A stretch of 64,000 nucleotides of DNA from Trebouxia sp. TZW2008 (taxonomy: Eukaryota > Chlorophyta > Trebouxiophyceae > Trebouxiales > Trebouxiaceae). The position numbers were made by a program, and so were the translations under genes. This document shows, piece after piece, positions 1-10,494 of the stretch (position 1 is the first letter of the stretch; each line of letters starts with the position of its first letter). The stretch lies in the NCBI GenBank assembly GCA_002118135.1, contig BDIU01000075.1:62001-126000 (forward strand). Reading direction: 5' to 3'. The notes beneath the pieces were generated by a model. The model saw nothing but the letters and a program-made list of their open reading frames with translations, ran no database searches and was not told where the DNA came from.

Positions 1-43
1 CTCAAACATAGACATGCGTCAAACACCTCGTTGTGCACTGCAG

Positions 44-2873
44 CACCGCCTGTTGGGGGTCCAGCAGCCCCCCCTCCCCCACCCCCAGGCAGCCTGTTCC
101 AACCCAAGGGCCCTCCCCCCAAAGCCCCTGCGGCACAGGGCATGTCAGCAGTCTTCTCTGAACTGAACAAGGTGAGCAGACCAGGCTTTAATTACCTGCT
201 CAAATCTGCAAGTTGAGCTGTCATTGGTTGTCACAAGTCTGCAAGAAGAGTCACTGCAAGACATGAAGTCAAGCAGTGAAGAAATTTGAGTCTTTCAGCA
301 TCACTAGAATTGTGCTGCAGCAACTCAGCCTTGCTGAATCTGTACACTGAATGTCTGAAGCACATTGCATCATTCCCTGAGATTGCATTTTGGCTGACTA
401 CATGATGAATGTCCTACTTGGTCTTTCGCTGATGTCAGCTTGCGCGGCTGTGAATGTAATGACCCATCATATTCCTGCACTAGAAAGGCTAGCGACTGAG
501 ACAAAGTGATGACCTAGTCACCTCTGGAATCTTGCTCATATGCGCAGCTGAAACCTCCCTGCTAGATATGCTTTCACAAGACAATTCTGATGATCATTTG
601 CCTTCCAATCAGAGACTTTGCACACATGTGAAATCGTCTGCACGTGTGGTTTTCTGCCTGCAGATATACACATGTTGCATCTGGTTGCAGGGTGACAATG
701 TCACTGCAGGGCTGAAGAAGGTCACAGACGACATGAAGACCAAGAACAGGGCAGATCGCAGTGGGGCTGTTCCATCTTCTGCCCCTCCAGCTGCTGCAGG
801 CCCTGCTAAAGGTAGTCATCTGCCATGTCCACCCAGCGTTAATAGCAGCTTGCTGTTTTGTGACATGGGATCCTATCCTACACCAGCGCAAATGTTCATC
901 GTGTTTCTGTTCTGAGAGTGTGGGAGCTGTGATTGCTCATACATGCTTGCTGTGCAACACAGCGTGGCTGAGCTGCTATCATAGTGCTGGGCATGTCAAG
1001 AAAGCTGAGCCACCTGCAGGCATGGCAGGTGATGCAGATTTCTCTAGTGATTGCTGGTATAGTATCTTCTTTTCGCAAGGACACTTAATGTAAGGACATT
1101 CTTCATGTAAGGACAACACAATGGGAGCCAATCACTGCATTCTGACTGCAGTGGTTTCTCTGAGTAGGGACAAGTTTGTGTAAGGACAGTTTTCTTGGTT
1201 GCAAAAGCAGTCCTTACAAAGATAAGTCACTGCAGACATGCTGTACACTGCTCCTCTTCTTGCTGCAGCAACAGCAAGCAAAGCCAACTCCAAAGGCCCT
1301 GCTAAACTGGAGCTGGTGCTGGGTCGCAAGTGGTCCATTGAGAACCATGAAGGCAACCGCAACCTGATCATCGACCAGACAGACCCCAAGCAGAGCGTGT
1401 ACATCTTCAACTGCAGTAACTGCACAGTACAGGTAGCTCCCACGCCACACCAAATTGTGCATGATCTGCTGCGCTTGCTGACTTTCCAGAGCTTGATATT
1501 GCAAGACTAAGTCTGATACCACAAGTTCCTGGCGCGAGTGGCACAAGAGTTTTGCGCACTTGTGCTGCACACTCTTAGCATTCAAGCAGATTGTGACGTA
1601 TCTGTTGCCACGGTATAGTCCAGTTTGTGTGAACCTGTTGCAGCATTTGCTGCATCCATGCATCCATCAAGCATGATTGATGGCTTCTACCCTGGACAGC
1701 AGTCTCTTGCAAGCCCTCCTGCACAGCTTTGCACCAGCAGCAAATGACGGCAAACAACAAGACAAGACGTGTGCGCAGTCACACCTATTACCAAAGCAGG
1801 ACAAAACTAGAACCGTTGTCATCAAACAGCAGCAGCAGCTGATTTGCATGGCAATGCAATCAAGTGTTGCTGTATTGGTGCAAGGCAAGGTGAATGCCAT
1901 CACAATGAACAGCTGCACACTAAGCCAGTGCTTGGTGTTGCAGGACCTACTGGTTTCCTGTCAAGCTGTGACTGTCAATCCAGAGCACAGGCATCATGCC
2001 GTCACAACAGACACCAGCACTTGAAGTCCTTGTTTGCTGCAATGTTGCAGTTGCAGGCCATGGTGAATGCCGTCAGAACGGACAATGACACTTAGCACCT
2101 TTGTCTTGCAATGTTGCAGGTGCAAGGCAAGGTGAATGCCATCACAATGGACAGCTGCACACGTACTGGCTTAGTGTTTCAGGACTTAGTGGCCTCCTGT
2201 GAGGTTGTCAACTGCCAGTCTGTGGAAGTACAGAGCACAGGTGTCATGCCCACCATTGCAATCGACAAGACTGATGGCATTGGGGTAAGCTAATTTTCAT
2301 CATCATCATCATCACTGTGGCCGTTGTTGTCATCACGATCATCTTCACCTTTTTCGTCCTCGTCTTTGTCATTTGCATGCTGTTCAGTGAGTCTGTATGT
2401 CCCTGCTAGGAGGGCTCAGATCTTGGCTTGCAGTGAGTTGCACTGAAGAGTGTTTCATAAGTTCTGCATGATACTGCACTGTGGTCAACACAGCATGGCG
2501 TGCTCTGTCACGCTTGCATTAATCAAGTTTGAGGAAAGCTGGGTCAGCAAAGCTGATCTGTACATGTGGCCATGTTGAACACCAGCACGTGGTTGCCGTC
2601 AAGACTGTGCATACAAAAAAATGTCAGAGTTGCAAACTCTTGAGGCAGGACAGGTGCACACCCACTTGACAGTCTGTGCTGCTGTTGCAGTTGTACCTGT
2701 CTGAGGCATCCCTGGGAGTTTCCATCACAACAGCCAAATCCTCAGCAATCAATGTTGTGTTGCCGGGAAGCGGGGATGCAGATCCTGTTGAGATGCCAGT
2801 CCCAGAGCAATTTGTCAGCACTGTGCAAAATGGAAAACTTGTTACTGAGGCTGTCACACACAGTGGCGCATAG
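44..2873 (+). CDS. CAP: Adenylyl cyclase-associated protein (CAP), 3' part of gene
   Basis: Actin-monomer recycling protein; the 5' end lies left of the window. Exons read 44-171, 691-811, 1269-1432, 2120-2284 and 2691-2873 (TAG stop), with matching phases. The first visible exon is proline-rich and runs into FSELNK, the CAP central P-rich/WH2-like area. The third begins the C-terminal CARP beta-helix (KLELVLGRKW, then NCSNCTVQ). The fourth has the helix repeat (VQGKVNAITMDSC) and ends IDKTDGIG. The last has LYLSEASLG, TAKSSAINV and PVPEQF, the usual CAP C-terminus. From family knowledge, the CARP domain exchanges nucleotide on G-actin. The intron before exon 4 carries decayed copies of exon 4, and the intron before exon 3 carries a MITE. 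Confidence 0.9.
1058..1233. mobile_element. MITE copy A (degenerate), TAAGGACA family
   Basis: About 176 bp matching the copies at 25820-26012 and 57855-58049. It shares repeated TGTAAGGACA motifs, the central CTGCATTCTGACTGCAGTGG and a right end CCTTACAAAG...TCACTG. The terminal inverted repeats and TA duplication are eroded. It ends about 35 bp before the acceptor of CAP exon 3. Confidence 0.75.
1882..2092 (+). repeat. Two decayed echoes of CAP exon 4
   Basis: Positions 1882-2000 repeat the functional exon at 2120-2284 (CAAGGCAAGGTGAATGCC, then TGCAGGACCTACTGG for TTCAGGACTTAGTGG) but lose the reading frame. A shorter copy (GGCCATGGTGAATGCCGTC) sits at 2055-2092. Both lie upstream of the intact exon inside its intron. 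Confidence 0.8.
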
Positions 2874-3914
2874 CAACCTGTTTCATCATAGATATTGAGA
2901 TTGAGCTAGATTAGCAATCAGTTTCAAAGGTGGATAAACATGGCCTCAAGTCAAGTCGCCAGCAACTGCGGCTTGTTTGGCGCAGCTGCGTGCAATTGAC
3001 CACCAACTTGCTGTTGCCAGCAGACTTGCTACAGTTGTATCACGTTGTCTTGGGTGTCTGAAGCAAGCGCCACATACTGAAGAATTGAACAAGACATGAC
3101 ACATGACACGTAGTTGGCAAGACTTACAATATTCAGCTTAGTAAAAGACGGCTGCGGCCGATCAGGCAGGGCGCATCTGCATGAAGTTGTCAGGCAAGAC
3201 AGCACTCGGGGATTAGAACGCAGGACAGTGAGCCGTCCCATGCTCATGAGTGTTCAACACATGTGTTGTACATCATTGCAGTGATAAGCATTGCCATGAC
3301 AGTGAATTTGAGCCTGTTATGCCCTTCTGTATACACAATAGACAGAAGACACTATGACGCAGCAGAAACAGCTGCTCCAAGTGACTGCTGCAGCATGCAA
3401 TGTCATGCACATGCACACACATGACATGCTTGATACATTGCAAATCACTCGACACAACAGCGCCCAGTGCTTGAGACAAAAATGCAAAGACAAGTAGCAG
3501 CCACTATGTGCAGTGCAATATCTTATGATGCACTCTTCACAGAAGGACGGCAACGTAGGAATTGCTGTCCAAATCTACACATTAGTTCAGTGGCAGCAAG
3601 CATTTCATGCAAAATTTCTCTCTCTTTTCTCTCATACAACCAGAACGAGCACCTGGCTGCTCCAAAAGCTCCGCTCGTCGAACCTCAAATCAGCCCTACT
3701 TTTGCACGCTTTCGTCGTCTAACCACAGCGGGCGTGTAGTCCGTTCCCCACAAGCGCGGCGTGTAGCTATGCTGTAAGGAAGCACTGCTGTTTGCCTCTG
3801 CCAGGCCTGTCACAGGTCGCAATCCGCAGCCGCACGTGGCGCGGCTCAACCACTGTCAACAAGAGTCTATCTGCGGATCGTCTGCAGCAATACAAGGCTG
3901 CAAACGATTCGCAG
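2874..3914. other. Intergenic; SINE-like remnant and CpG-rich patch
   Basis: No convincing gene. Around 3130-3250 a stretch contains, on the minus strand, GTTCTAATCC, which resembles a pol III B box; a similar piece is near 45650, so this may be a tRNA-derived SINE remnant. From about 3640 to 3950 the sequence becomes CpG-rich compared with its surroundings, as at the 5' ends of other genes here, so a transcript probably starts there. Confidence 0.35.
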
Positions 3915-4245
3915 ATGAATCTTGCCCTGCTGGACGCAGGCTTCGACTGCAGGTGAGCCAAGCTAACAAGCATGTGCTTGATGTTACGGTATGCACAATA
4001 AACAATAGCCATGCAGTGATACAGTCTTTCGTCATTGCAGTATACTGCAGCGTAAAGTCTGCTTGCTGCACCACCCAGAGTCTGTTGCAGGCTGTCAAAC
4101 TCAGTCAGCTGCTGAGGTACAAAAGCAGCTTACAAGCCTTGAAAGGGAGTATCACTATCATTGCAGTACTGCAGGCTTATCAACCCTTGAGCAGCTGAAC
4201 AGGCAGGAGATCGGGATTCATACTTTATCAAGCCAAAGAAACTAG
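3915..4245 (+). CDS. Possible small two-exon gene, unknown function
   Basis: I do not recognise it. An ATG at 3915 opens MNLALLDAGFDC, spliced at a good donor (AG|GTGAGC, 3953) to an acceptor at 4040 (CATTGCAG). The joined frame continues ILQRKVCLLHH, then EVQKQLTSLEREY (short coiled-coil-like), to TAG at 4245, about 80 residues. The frame is also open for more than 40 codons upstream of the ATG inside the CpG-rich patch, so the real start may be earlier. It could instead be 5' exons of the next gene, but the stop at 4245 argues against that. Confidence 0.35.
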
Positions 4246-4432
4246 GTTTGCTTTTCTGATATTGTTGCCTTATGTTTGCCTGCACAAAATTGCTGCTGAT
4301 CCCAATGCTGCCAAGTTCACCTGCAACCAATGCTGTTCTGGTTGTGCGTGCCAACTGAGCAGGCCCTGTGCTTGGCCAATCACATCTTGACTAATCAAAA
4401 TCACTTGCGCTGCCTCCGCCAGAATTTCAAGC

Positions 4433-6476
4433 ATGGCTCGCTTTGGAAGTGTAGAAGAATTAGCAGCTTTTCTGGGCAAGCTTGACCCAGACTATGCTGA
4501 GCATGCAGCTGCATTGTGGCAGAAGAAAGTCAGGACTCCACAGCAGCTTGCAAATGCCAGCAAGTCGCTTCTGCTGTCTTGGGGTTTACTGGAGCTGCAT
4601 GTTGATGACATCAAAGCAAGAGCTGGTGACACTGGTGAGTAAGTAGCCCACAGCATTTTGTTGCAGCATCATTGCATGACAACACTGAGCTCTTGAACAC
4701 ACATCAAGTGTAGTCACCCTGGCAGCAACAAATTACACCATGTCATGCAGGGGAAGGTGGTCCTGTCACCCTAGACCAGCATCGTCCACCCAAGAAGGCA
4801 CGCACAGGTAACTCAATGGAGGCAAAGCTGGCATCTCTCCAAACGGCAATATGTGTGTGTTGCGCGCAATAGGCCTGCTTCTTCCTCAAAAGATTCAAGC
4901 TGTGCGCGGTGGTGATGACGTAGCCTTGTGACAACTTCTTTGTTGTTTGCATGGCTGCATTACCAGCTGCTCTGGCAGGAAAGCGCATGCCAATGATAGA
5001 CGTGATGAACACACATTGGTATTGTTACACAGAGTGCAGCAACTGTGGCTTATGCTTGCATAAATGCATGACCTGTTGCCATTGCAGTTGCTTCCAGCAC
5101 CATAAACATGTTAAAAAGCCAGGTCACCTGCAGATCCTGATCTCATTGACCGGGAGGAGGTTGCAAGAAGAGCGAATACAAGGATGCCATCTCCATCATC
5201 TTTTGGCAACCCCACTGGAGAGGAGGGGTGGACAGACCGCAAGTTGCAAGGTTTGCAGAGGTTCATGTGCTTTCATCGATCTGCTGATGATGATGACAAG
5301 CAGCCAACCCCGGTGGTGCTGCTGGACCCTATACTTGCTCAGGTTTCACATGACTGTGAGCATGCAACTCCATCAGATGCTGACTGCAAATTTGCTGCTC
5401 TTGTGGCTTCAGCGATGTCTGGTGCATTTGCTGATGAAGGCCTCAGGATGAGGAAGTTTTGGCAATTGCTAGACGAGGAATTTGGTGTAACTTTTCAGTG
5501 TGCAAAGTATGGTAAGGCTGAGAGTGATGGTTCTATCTTGCACCTAGGGGGACTTTTGGTCAACGTTGAAGTCAAGAATGAGATAGGTTCTGGTGATGGA
5601 GCTATTCATGTGCAAAATGCCGCCTATGCTGCTTCACATGCCTTTCAGGCTCATAAGGTGAGGCGCATATCTGTCTGCCCAACTTTGCTCATTGAGCTGG
5701 CTGGTCCAAACATGAGTGTCTCTGGAGCTGTGTTTACTGACATTGCTACTTGTGATCAGCTGAGCGCTATGGTTTCTCTACTCTGGCAGCCGCATAGCAG
5801 ATTGATGTTGCAAGCTGCTCGGTGTTTTTCTGCCATACGGAAGGCTTTGCCCAGTCTTCGCAAATTTTATGAAGCATTGGACCAAGAAGCGCTTGATCAC
5901 CTGGCACCTAAACGGCAGCTTGAGTACCCGTACCCAACAGAGTTTGTTGGACCACAAGGAGTAGCAGTGCAGTTACACTACAAGAGCAAACTCTCTGGCA
6001 CTTGTTTCAAAGCAACCCTTGACAAGCAAGACAGCTTTGTGCTGGTGAAGTTTTGCAAGTCATACAGCAAGGAGGCACACATCTGTCTAGCCTCTGGTGG
6101 GTATGCACCAGAGCTTGTAGGCATCGAAGTCCTCAAAGATGAGTGGCTCATGGTGATCATGAAGTATGTGGTTGGGTGCCCATGGACTGAGGCAACAAAC
6201 AGGCCATGTGCACAACTGCAAGCTGCTGTACAAACATTGCATGAGGCTGGCTTTGTGCATGGCGATTTGCGCTCGAACAATGTTTTAGTGGTGTCTGGCA
6301 AAGTATGCATCATAGATTTTGAGTGGGCTGGTATTGCAGACCAAGCTGTGTACCCATTCTTCATGAACCACACTGATGTGATCTGGCCTGACAATGCCAA
6401 AGACGGGCAGCCCATCAAGCAATCACATGACTTGTGGTGGCTACAATCTCTGTGCAATCAACCCATAGATTCCTAA
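4433..6476 (+). CDS. Crinkler-like protein: SAM-like header, PD-(D/E)XK nuclease-like domain, protein kinase
   Basis: Exons 4433-4634, 4751-4807 and 5134-6476 join in phase to 533 aa. Residues 1-67 are a helical SAM-like header (FLGKLDPDYAEHAAALW...LLSWGLLELHVDDI). A basic PPKKAR stretch near residue 80 could be a nuclear localisation signal. The middle has the restriction-endonuclease core: SDGSIL followed by VEVKNE (residues 232-236), then a IELAGPNMSVSGAVF block. The C-terminus is a kinase with VKF lysine (about 392), HGDLRSNN catalytic loop (462-469) and DFE metal motif (481-483), so all key residues are present. The nuclease-kinase pairing is the architecture described for Crinkler/RHS-type effectors in eukaryotes (established knowledge). 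Function here, whether intracellular defence, conflict or symbiosis, is inference. It has large exons and no exon echoes, unlike its neighbours, which is compatible with recent arrival. Confidence 0.82.
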
Positions 6477-7435
6477 TTGTGCAGGTCTACTGTTTTATTT
6501 GTGTCTTCATTGCAGCTGTGACATTCAGATTTGACATGATGTTTGGCAGATGTTGCCGCCACCATGTGCACACTCTGCTGTGGCTGTTTCAAGGCGCCCT
6601 GGCATTGGTTTTCAAGCTGTTCTGCACAAGCCTGTGTCAGACATGCATATGGTTCTGACTAGGCGATTCACAAGACTAGCAAGAACCTTTTTTTGCAGCT
6701 GCGCAATCAAGCATTTGTTTATCGCAAAAAAACTTTGTTTGCACATTTGAATGTACATCTGTTCTTGGCAAGTCAGACCTTGTCAAACATTGCAACTATA
6801 GAAACAGCGACACAGTAAGATGCTGCGGCAAGACGATTATATTTGAAGATACCTGACTAGCAACTGCAAGCTTTGTCCAGGATCTTTGTCTTGGACTCCA
6901 CACAACTTATATGGGTTTAGGGTCTCAGACTGAAGAGTCAGATCTGCTGCTGCAAATACTACTATAACTCAGCGTTCAACAACCTCGTCTGACCAACCTT
7001 TCGATTGTCATGTTACACAGCAACGCTTGAGCCTTTTGGCATGTCTCAAGCTTGTGCTCATAGCTCATTCTCGCGCTGCAGGGCAAGCAGGCATTTTGTT
7101 ATGCGGGTAAACCGTGGTGGTCAAATGGTCCGCAAATAGGTGCTGAGTCAAGCAGGATTTGTACGAGAACTAGACCTCACCTAGACCGGCCTCTCTCTCT
7201 CTCTCTCTTGCAAGGGCGTTTATGCTCAATAAACCTGGTTTCGGCTCTGTACAGGCCAAACCGCAACTGTCGAGTACAAGCGCGATACTGCGGCCGCTTG
7301 CTGGGCTTCGTCGCGATCTCTGTTCTACGGCCCGATGTTGCCGCTTGAACCACTTGCCGGGAGCATTTGCCTCACACAAGAAATAGGCTTGTGATCATCT
7401 GAACCTCACCCAGACAAGCTTTTCTGACCTGCTTC
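6477..7435. other. Intergenic between Crinkler-like gene and PQBP1
   Basis: No gene seen. A (CT)n tract lies at about 7188-7209, and CpG density rises from about 7240 towards the PQBP1 start codon, so the promoter of PQBP1 is probably within 7150-7430. Confidence 0.5.
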
Positions 7436-10400
7436 ATGGCTGGGCGCGGCAGGGGAGCGACTTTACCTGCTTGGATGACCGGACCAATCGCGCCGGGAAG
7501 CGCACCAATTCTTGAACAGGCCGAAGCCGGCCTGCCTGCAGCATCCAACCCTCCTGCTGAAACAGGTCCGACTGAACGCAACCCCAGCACTGCGCTGGCT
7601 GCTGCACAGAAATGAGTCAAACCTGATTTTGATTGAACTGCTTTTGCAGGGCCAGCGTACTCGACTGAAGTTGTTGAAGCTGCCCAGGCTCAAGTACTGC
7701 AGGAGCAGGATGTTGCCCTTCGCCAAGCCTTGGCACCAAGCAGGTTTGTGCATCACCATGACACTCTGACATCAAGCAATTTCAAGATGAGCTTCAACAT
7801 AGATCTCATGAGGGTCCAAGCGGCTTTGAGCAAAAGCTGAAAAGCAAGCATGCAGCTGTGTTTACATTGCAGACAAGGACCAATTTCCGCAGATGCTGCT
7901 CCATCAGAAGCTCCACAAGACCCAGCTGCCCTGAAGGTGACAGATACGCTCAGAACATCTCATGCATGTTTGTCTTGTTTTCCCGCATTCATTTGCGTTG
8001 GTTTTCTGATGTCATTACATGCCTTATAACGCCTCATGTGCTCTCTCATCAATAGTACTGCGATGTCATTCAGGAGCGCAACAGATACTGTCCGCTGTCC
8101 CCAGCTGTTGCTTGCTGTGTAAAGGGTGACTGCGCTGACAAAAGAGTTGCGCTGGGGTTGCATGAACCCTTGCTGTATTGATACCATTGCACACGCAAAA
8201 CAATTTCATGCATGTTGCAAATATAAAGACAACAGTTAACTTGGCAGTCAACTGTTTACAAGGACCTCTCCGCCCTTCATGTCCAATATCACTGGTTTAG
8301 GTTAGCACATGATCGAATCGGTTGGAGACAGTTGATTGCTTCTGTACATACCTAGTTGGGCCTGCTGAGCCTGCCTAGCCCATGTTTATAATGAAATGAA
8401 TGAAAGAGTTGTGCTCTGCAGGAAAAGCTGATGAAGATGGAAGCTGATGCTCGACAGAAACGCCAGGTCAGATTTGCCCACTTCAAAGTCCTGCATGCAA
8501 TGATGTTGATGTGGCACAACCAAAATGACTAGCAGTACAGCACAGCAAGCCTGGCAAAGTCTTACATCAAGTCATTGACATGACAGTCCAGCACAATAAG
8601 CCTGGCTATGTCTAAAAACGTACCCGGCACAAGTGCAAGACAATTGATTGCAATCACAGTCGCAGGCTGTCAAGCAGCAGCTGTACTGCATGGTCAACAA
8701 CAAACATGATCATCAAACTCTTGAGCTGCTTCTCGGAGGGTCCCATCATGGCACCTTGTGGCGTTGACTTGTTTTTTCCCCTCTTGTCTTACTCCCTTTT
8801 CGTTTTACTCACGAATCTGATGATACGCAGGCGGCTCAGCAGCAAGATAAGGAAAGGGGCGCGGGGGATTGGCAACATTACCAGTCTCCAAGTGAGGTGC
8901 TGAAAGCAGTGGCTCAGAGAAAGCCAACTGGGCCTCCTGGACCCCCCAGACCCCATCCCCCTGGACCCCCAGGAGCCCCCGCCATGGCAGGTCAGCATCA
9001 TTGCAGGACTTGTCTCAATTGCATGGCTGATGCTTTCACGGGTGTAAGAATCTTTGTCATAGAGGAAACCTGCACCCCCCGGCCCCCAAGGCCCCACCCA
9101 TCTGGGCCCTTAGGAACCCCTGCCATGGCATGTTAGCCCATTGCAAGACACTCACAAACTGCATGGATGATGCTTTCATGGGTGTAAAAATCTTTGTCAT
9201 CGAGGAAACCTGCACCCCCCTGGCCCCTTCAGGCCCCACCCATCTGGGCCCTTAGGATCCCCTGCCATGGCAGGTTAGCCCATTGCAAGACACTCACAAA
9301 CTGCATGGATGATGCTTTCATGGGTGTAAGAGTCTTCGTCACAGAGGGGGCAGGCAGGCCCCCCTGACCCCCCGAGGCCCCACCCACCTGGGCCCCCAGG
9401 AGCCCCTGCCATGGCAGGTCAGCATCATTGCAAGACTGTCATTAGCTGCATGAATGCTGCTGGCAAGGGTAGAAGAACCCTAGTCACAGAGTAAGCCTGC
9501 TGGGGTCCCTGGACCCCTCAGACCCCAATCCCTTGGATCAGGAGTGCCTGTCATGGCAGGTCAGCATCATTGCAAAACAGCCATCATTGGTCTACATGCT
9601 GACTTCACATGTGTCAGCATCTTAGTGATGCAGTTTTGTGCTTGACTGATTGCCGACCCCCTTGGGACTGCCATACCCCTGACCCCCTGAACCCCCAGAA
9701 AACCCTTTCATGGCAGGTCAGCATCAATGTCAGAGACACACTGTTGCAGAAGATTTACTCCTTGGGCTCAATGCTCGTCTGGGCACTATCGTCCCAATGC
9801 GCTCTTCTCGCATGTGGGCACATGCAATCAGCCTTGTTGAATTGGTACACCATATGCAACACGACGCGTTCTGCACAACATGCAGGTTTCATGCTTCACC
9901 CTGCATGAGCTGCCTTGAGACTGAAGGCAGCTCATGCAGACACAGCTATACCATTGACTGTTGTCTGGAGAGAAGAGGGATTCAACGCATTGCTGTATGC
10001 AAAATGGTGCTTTCTGCAGGCCCTCCAGGACCCCCTCAGAGGCCCCCTGGACCCCCCAGACCGCCTGCAGCCTCTTCTTCAGGTCTGCCTGGACCACCTG
10101 GACAACCCCAAAGGCCCCCAGGACCTCCCAGGCCACCTGCAGCTTCTTCTTCTTCAGGGCTTCCTGGCCCCCCAGGGCCTCCCCAAAGGCCCCCTGGACC
10201 CCCCAGGCCCCCTGCAGCTTCTGCTTCTTCAGGGTTGCCTGGTCCCCCTGGGACCCCCAGACCTCCTGGGCCACCCGGCAATGCCATCCCTTCTCCTTCT
10301 TCTGCATCACACCCCTCAGGCCCTCCTGGCGCCCCCAGGGGTCCCCAGGGTACCCCCCAGATGCTTTCACCCCATCAGCAGCAGCCCCAGCACAACCCAA

Positions 10401-10462
10401 TGCAAGCTATCCCTGATGCTGCAAGCATGCCTCCTGATGTGTATGCTGCTGCTGTTGCACGT

Positions 10463-10494
<32 letters not shown>

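Noticed and set aside
9960..10020. PQBP1 exon extending upstream in the open frame from 9710
   Set aside because: The open frame continues, but sequence before 10020 has no protein-like composition, and a TTTCTGCAG acceptor in the right phase lies at 10019.
10036..10400. Long minus-strand frames opposite the PQBP1 Pro/Gly exon, and a collagen gene
   Set aside because: They are complements of a GC-rich repeat. The plus frame joins PQBP1 exons in phase and is preceded and followed by PQBP1 domains, so no separate collagen-like gene is needed.
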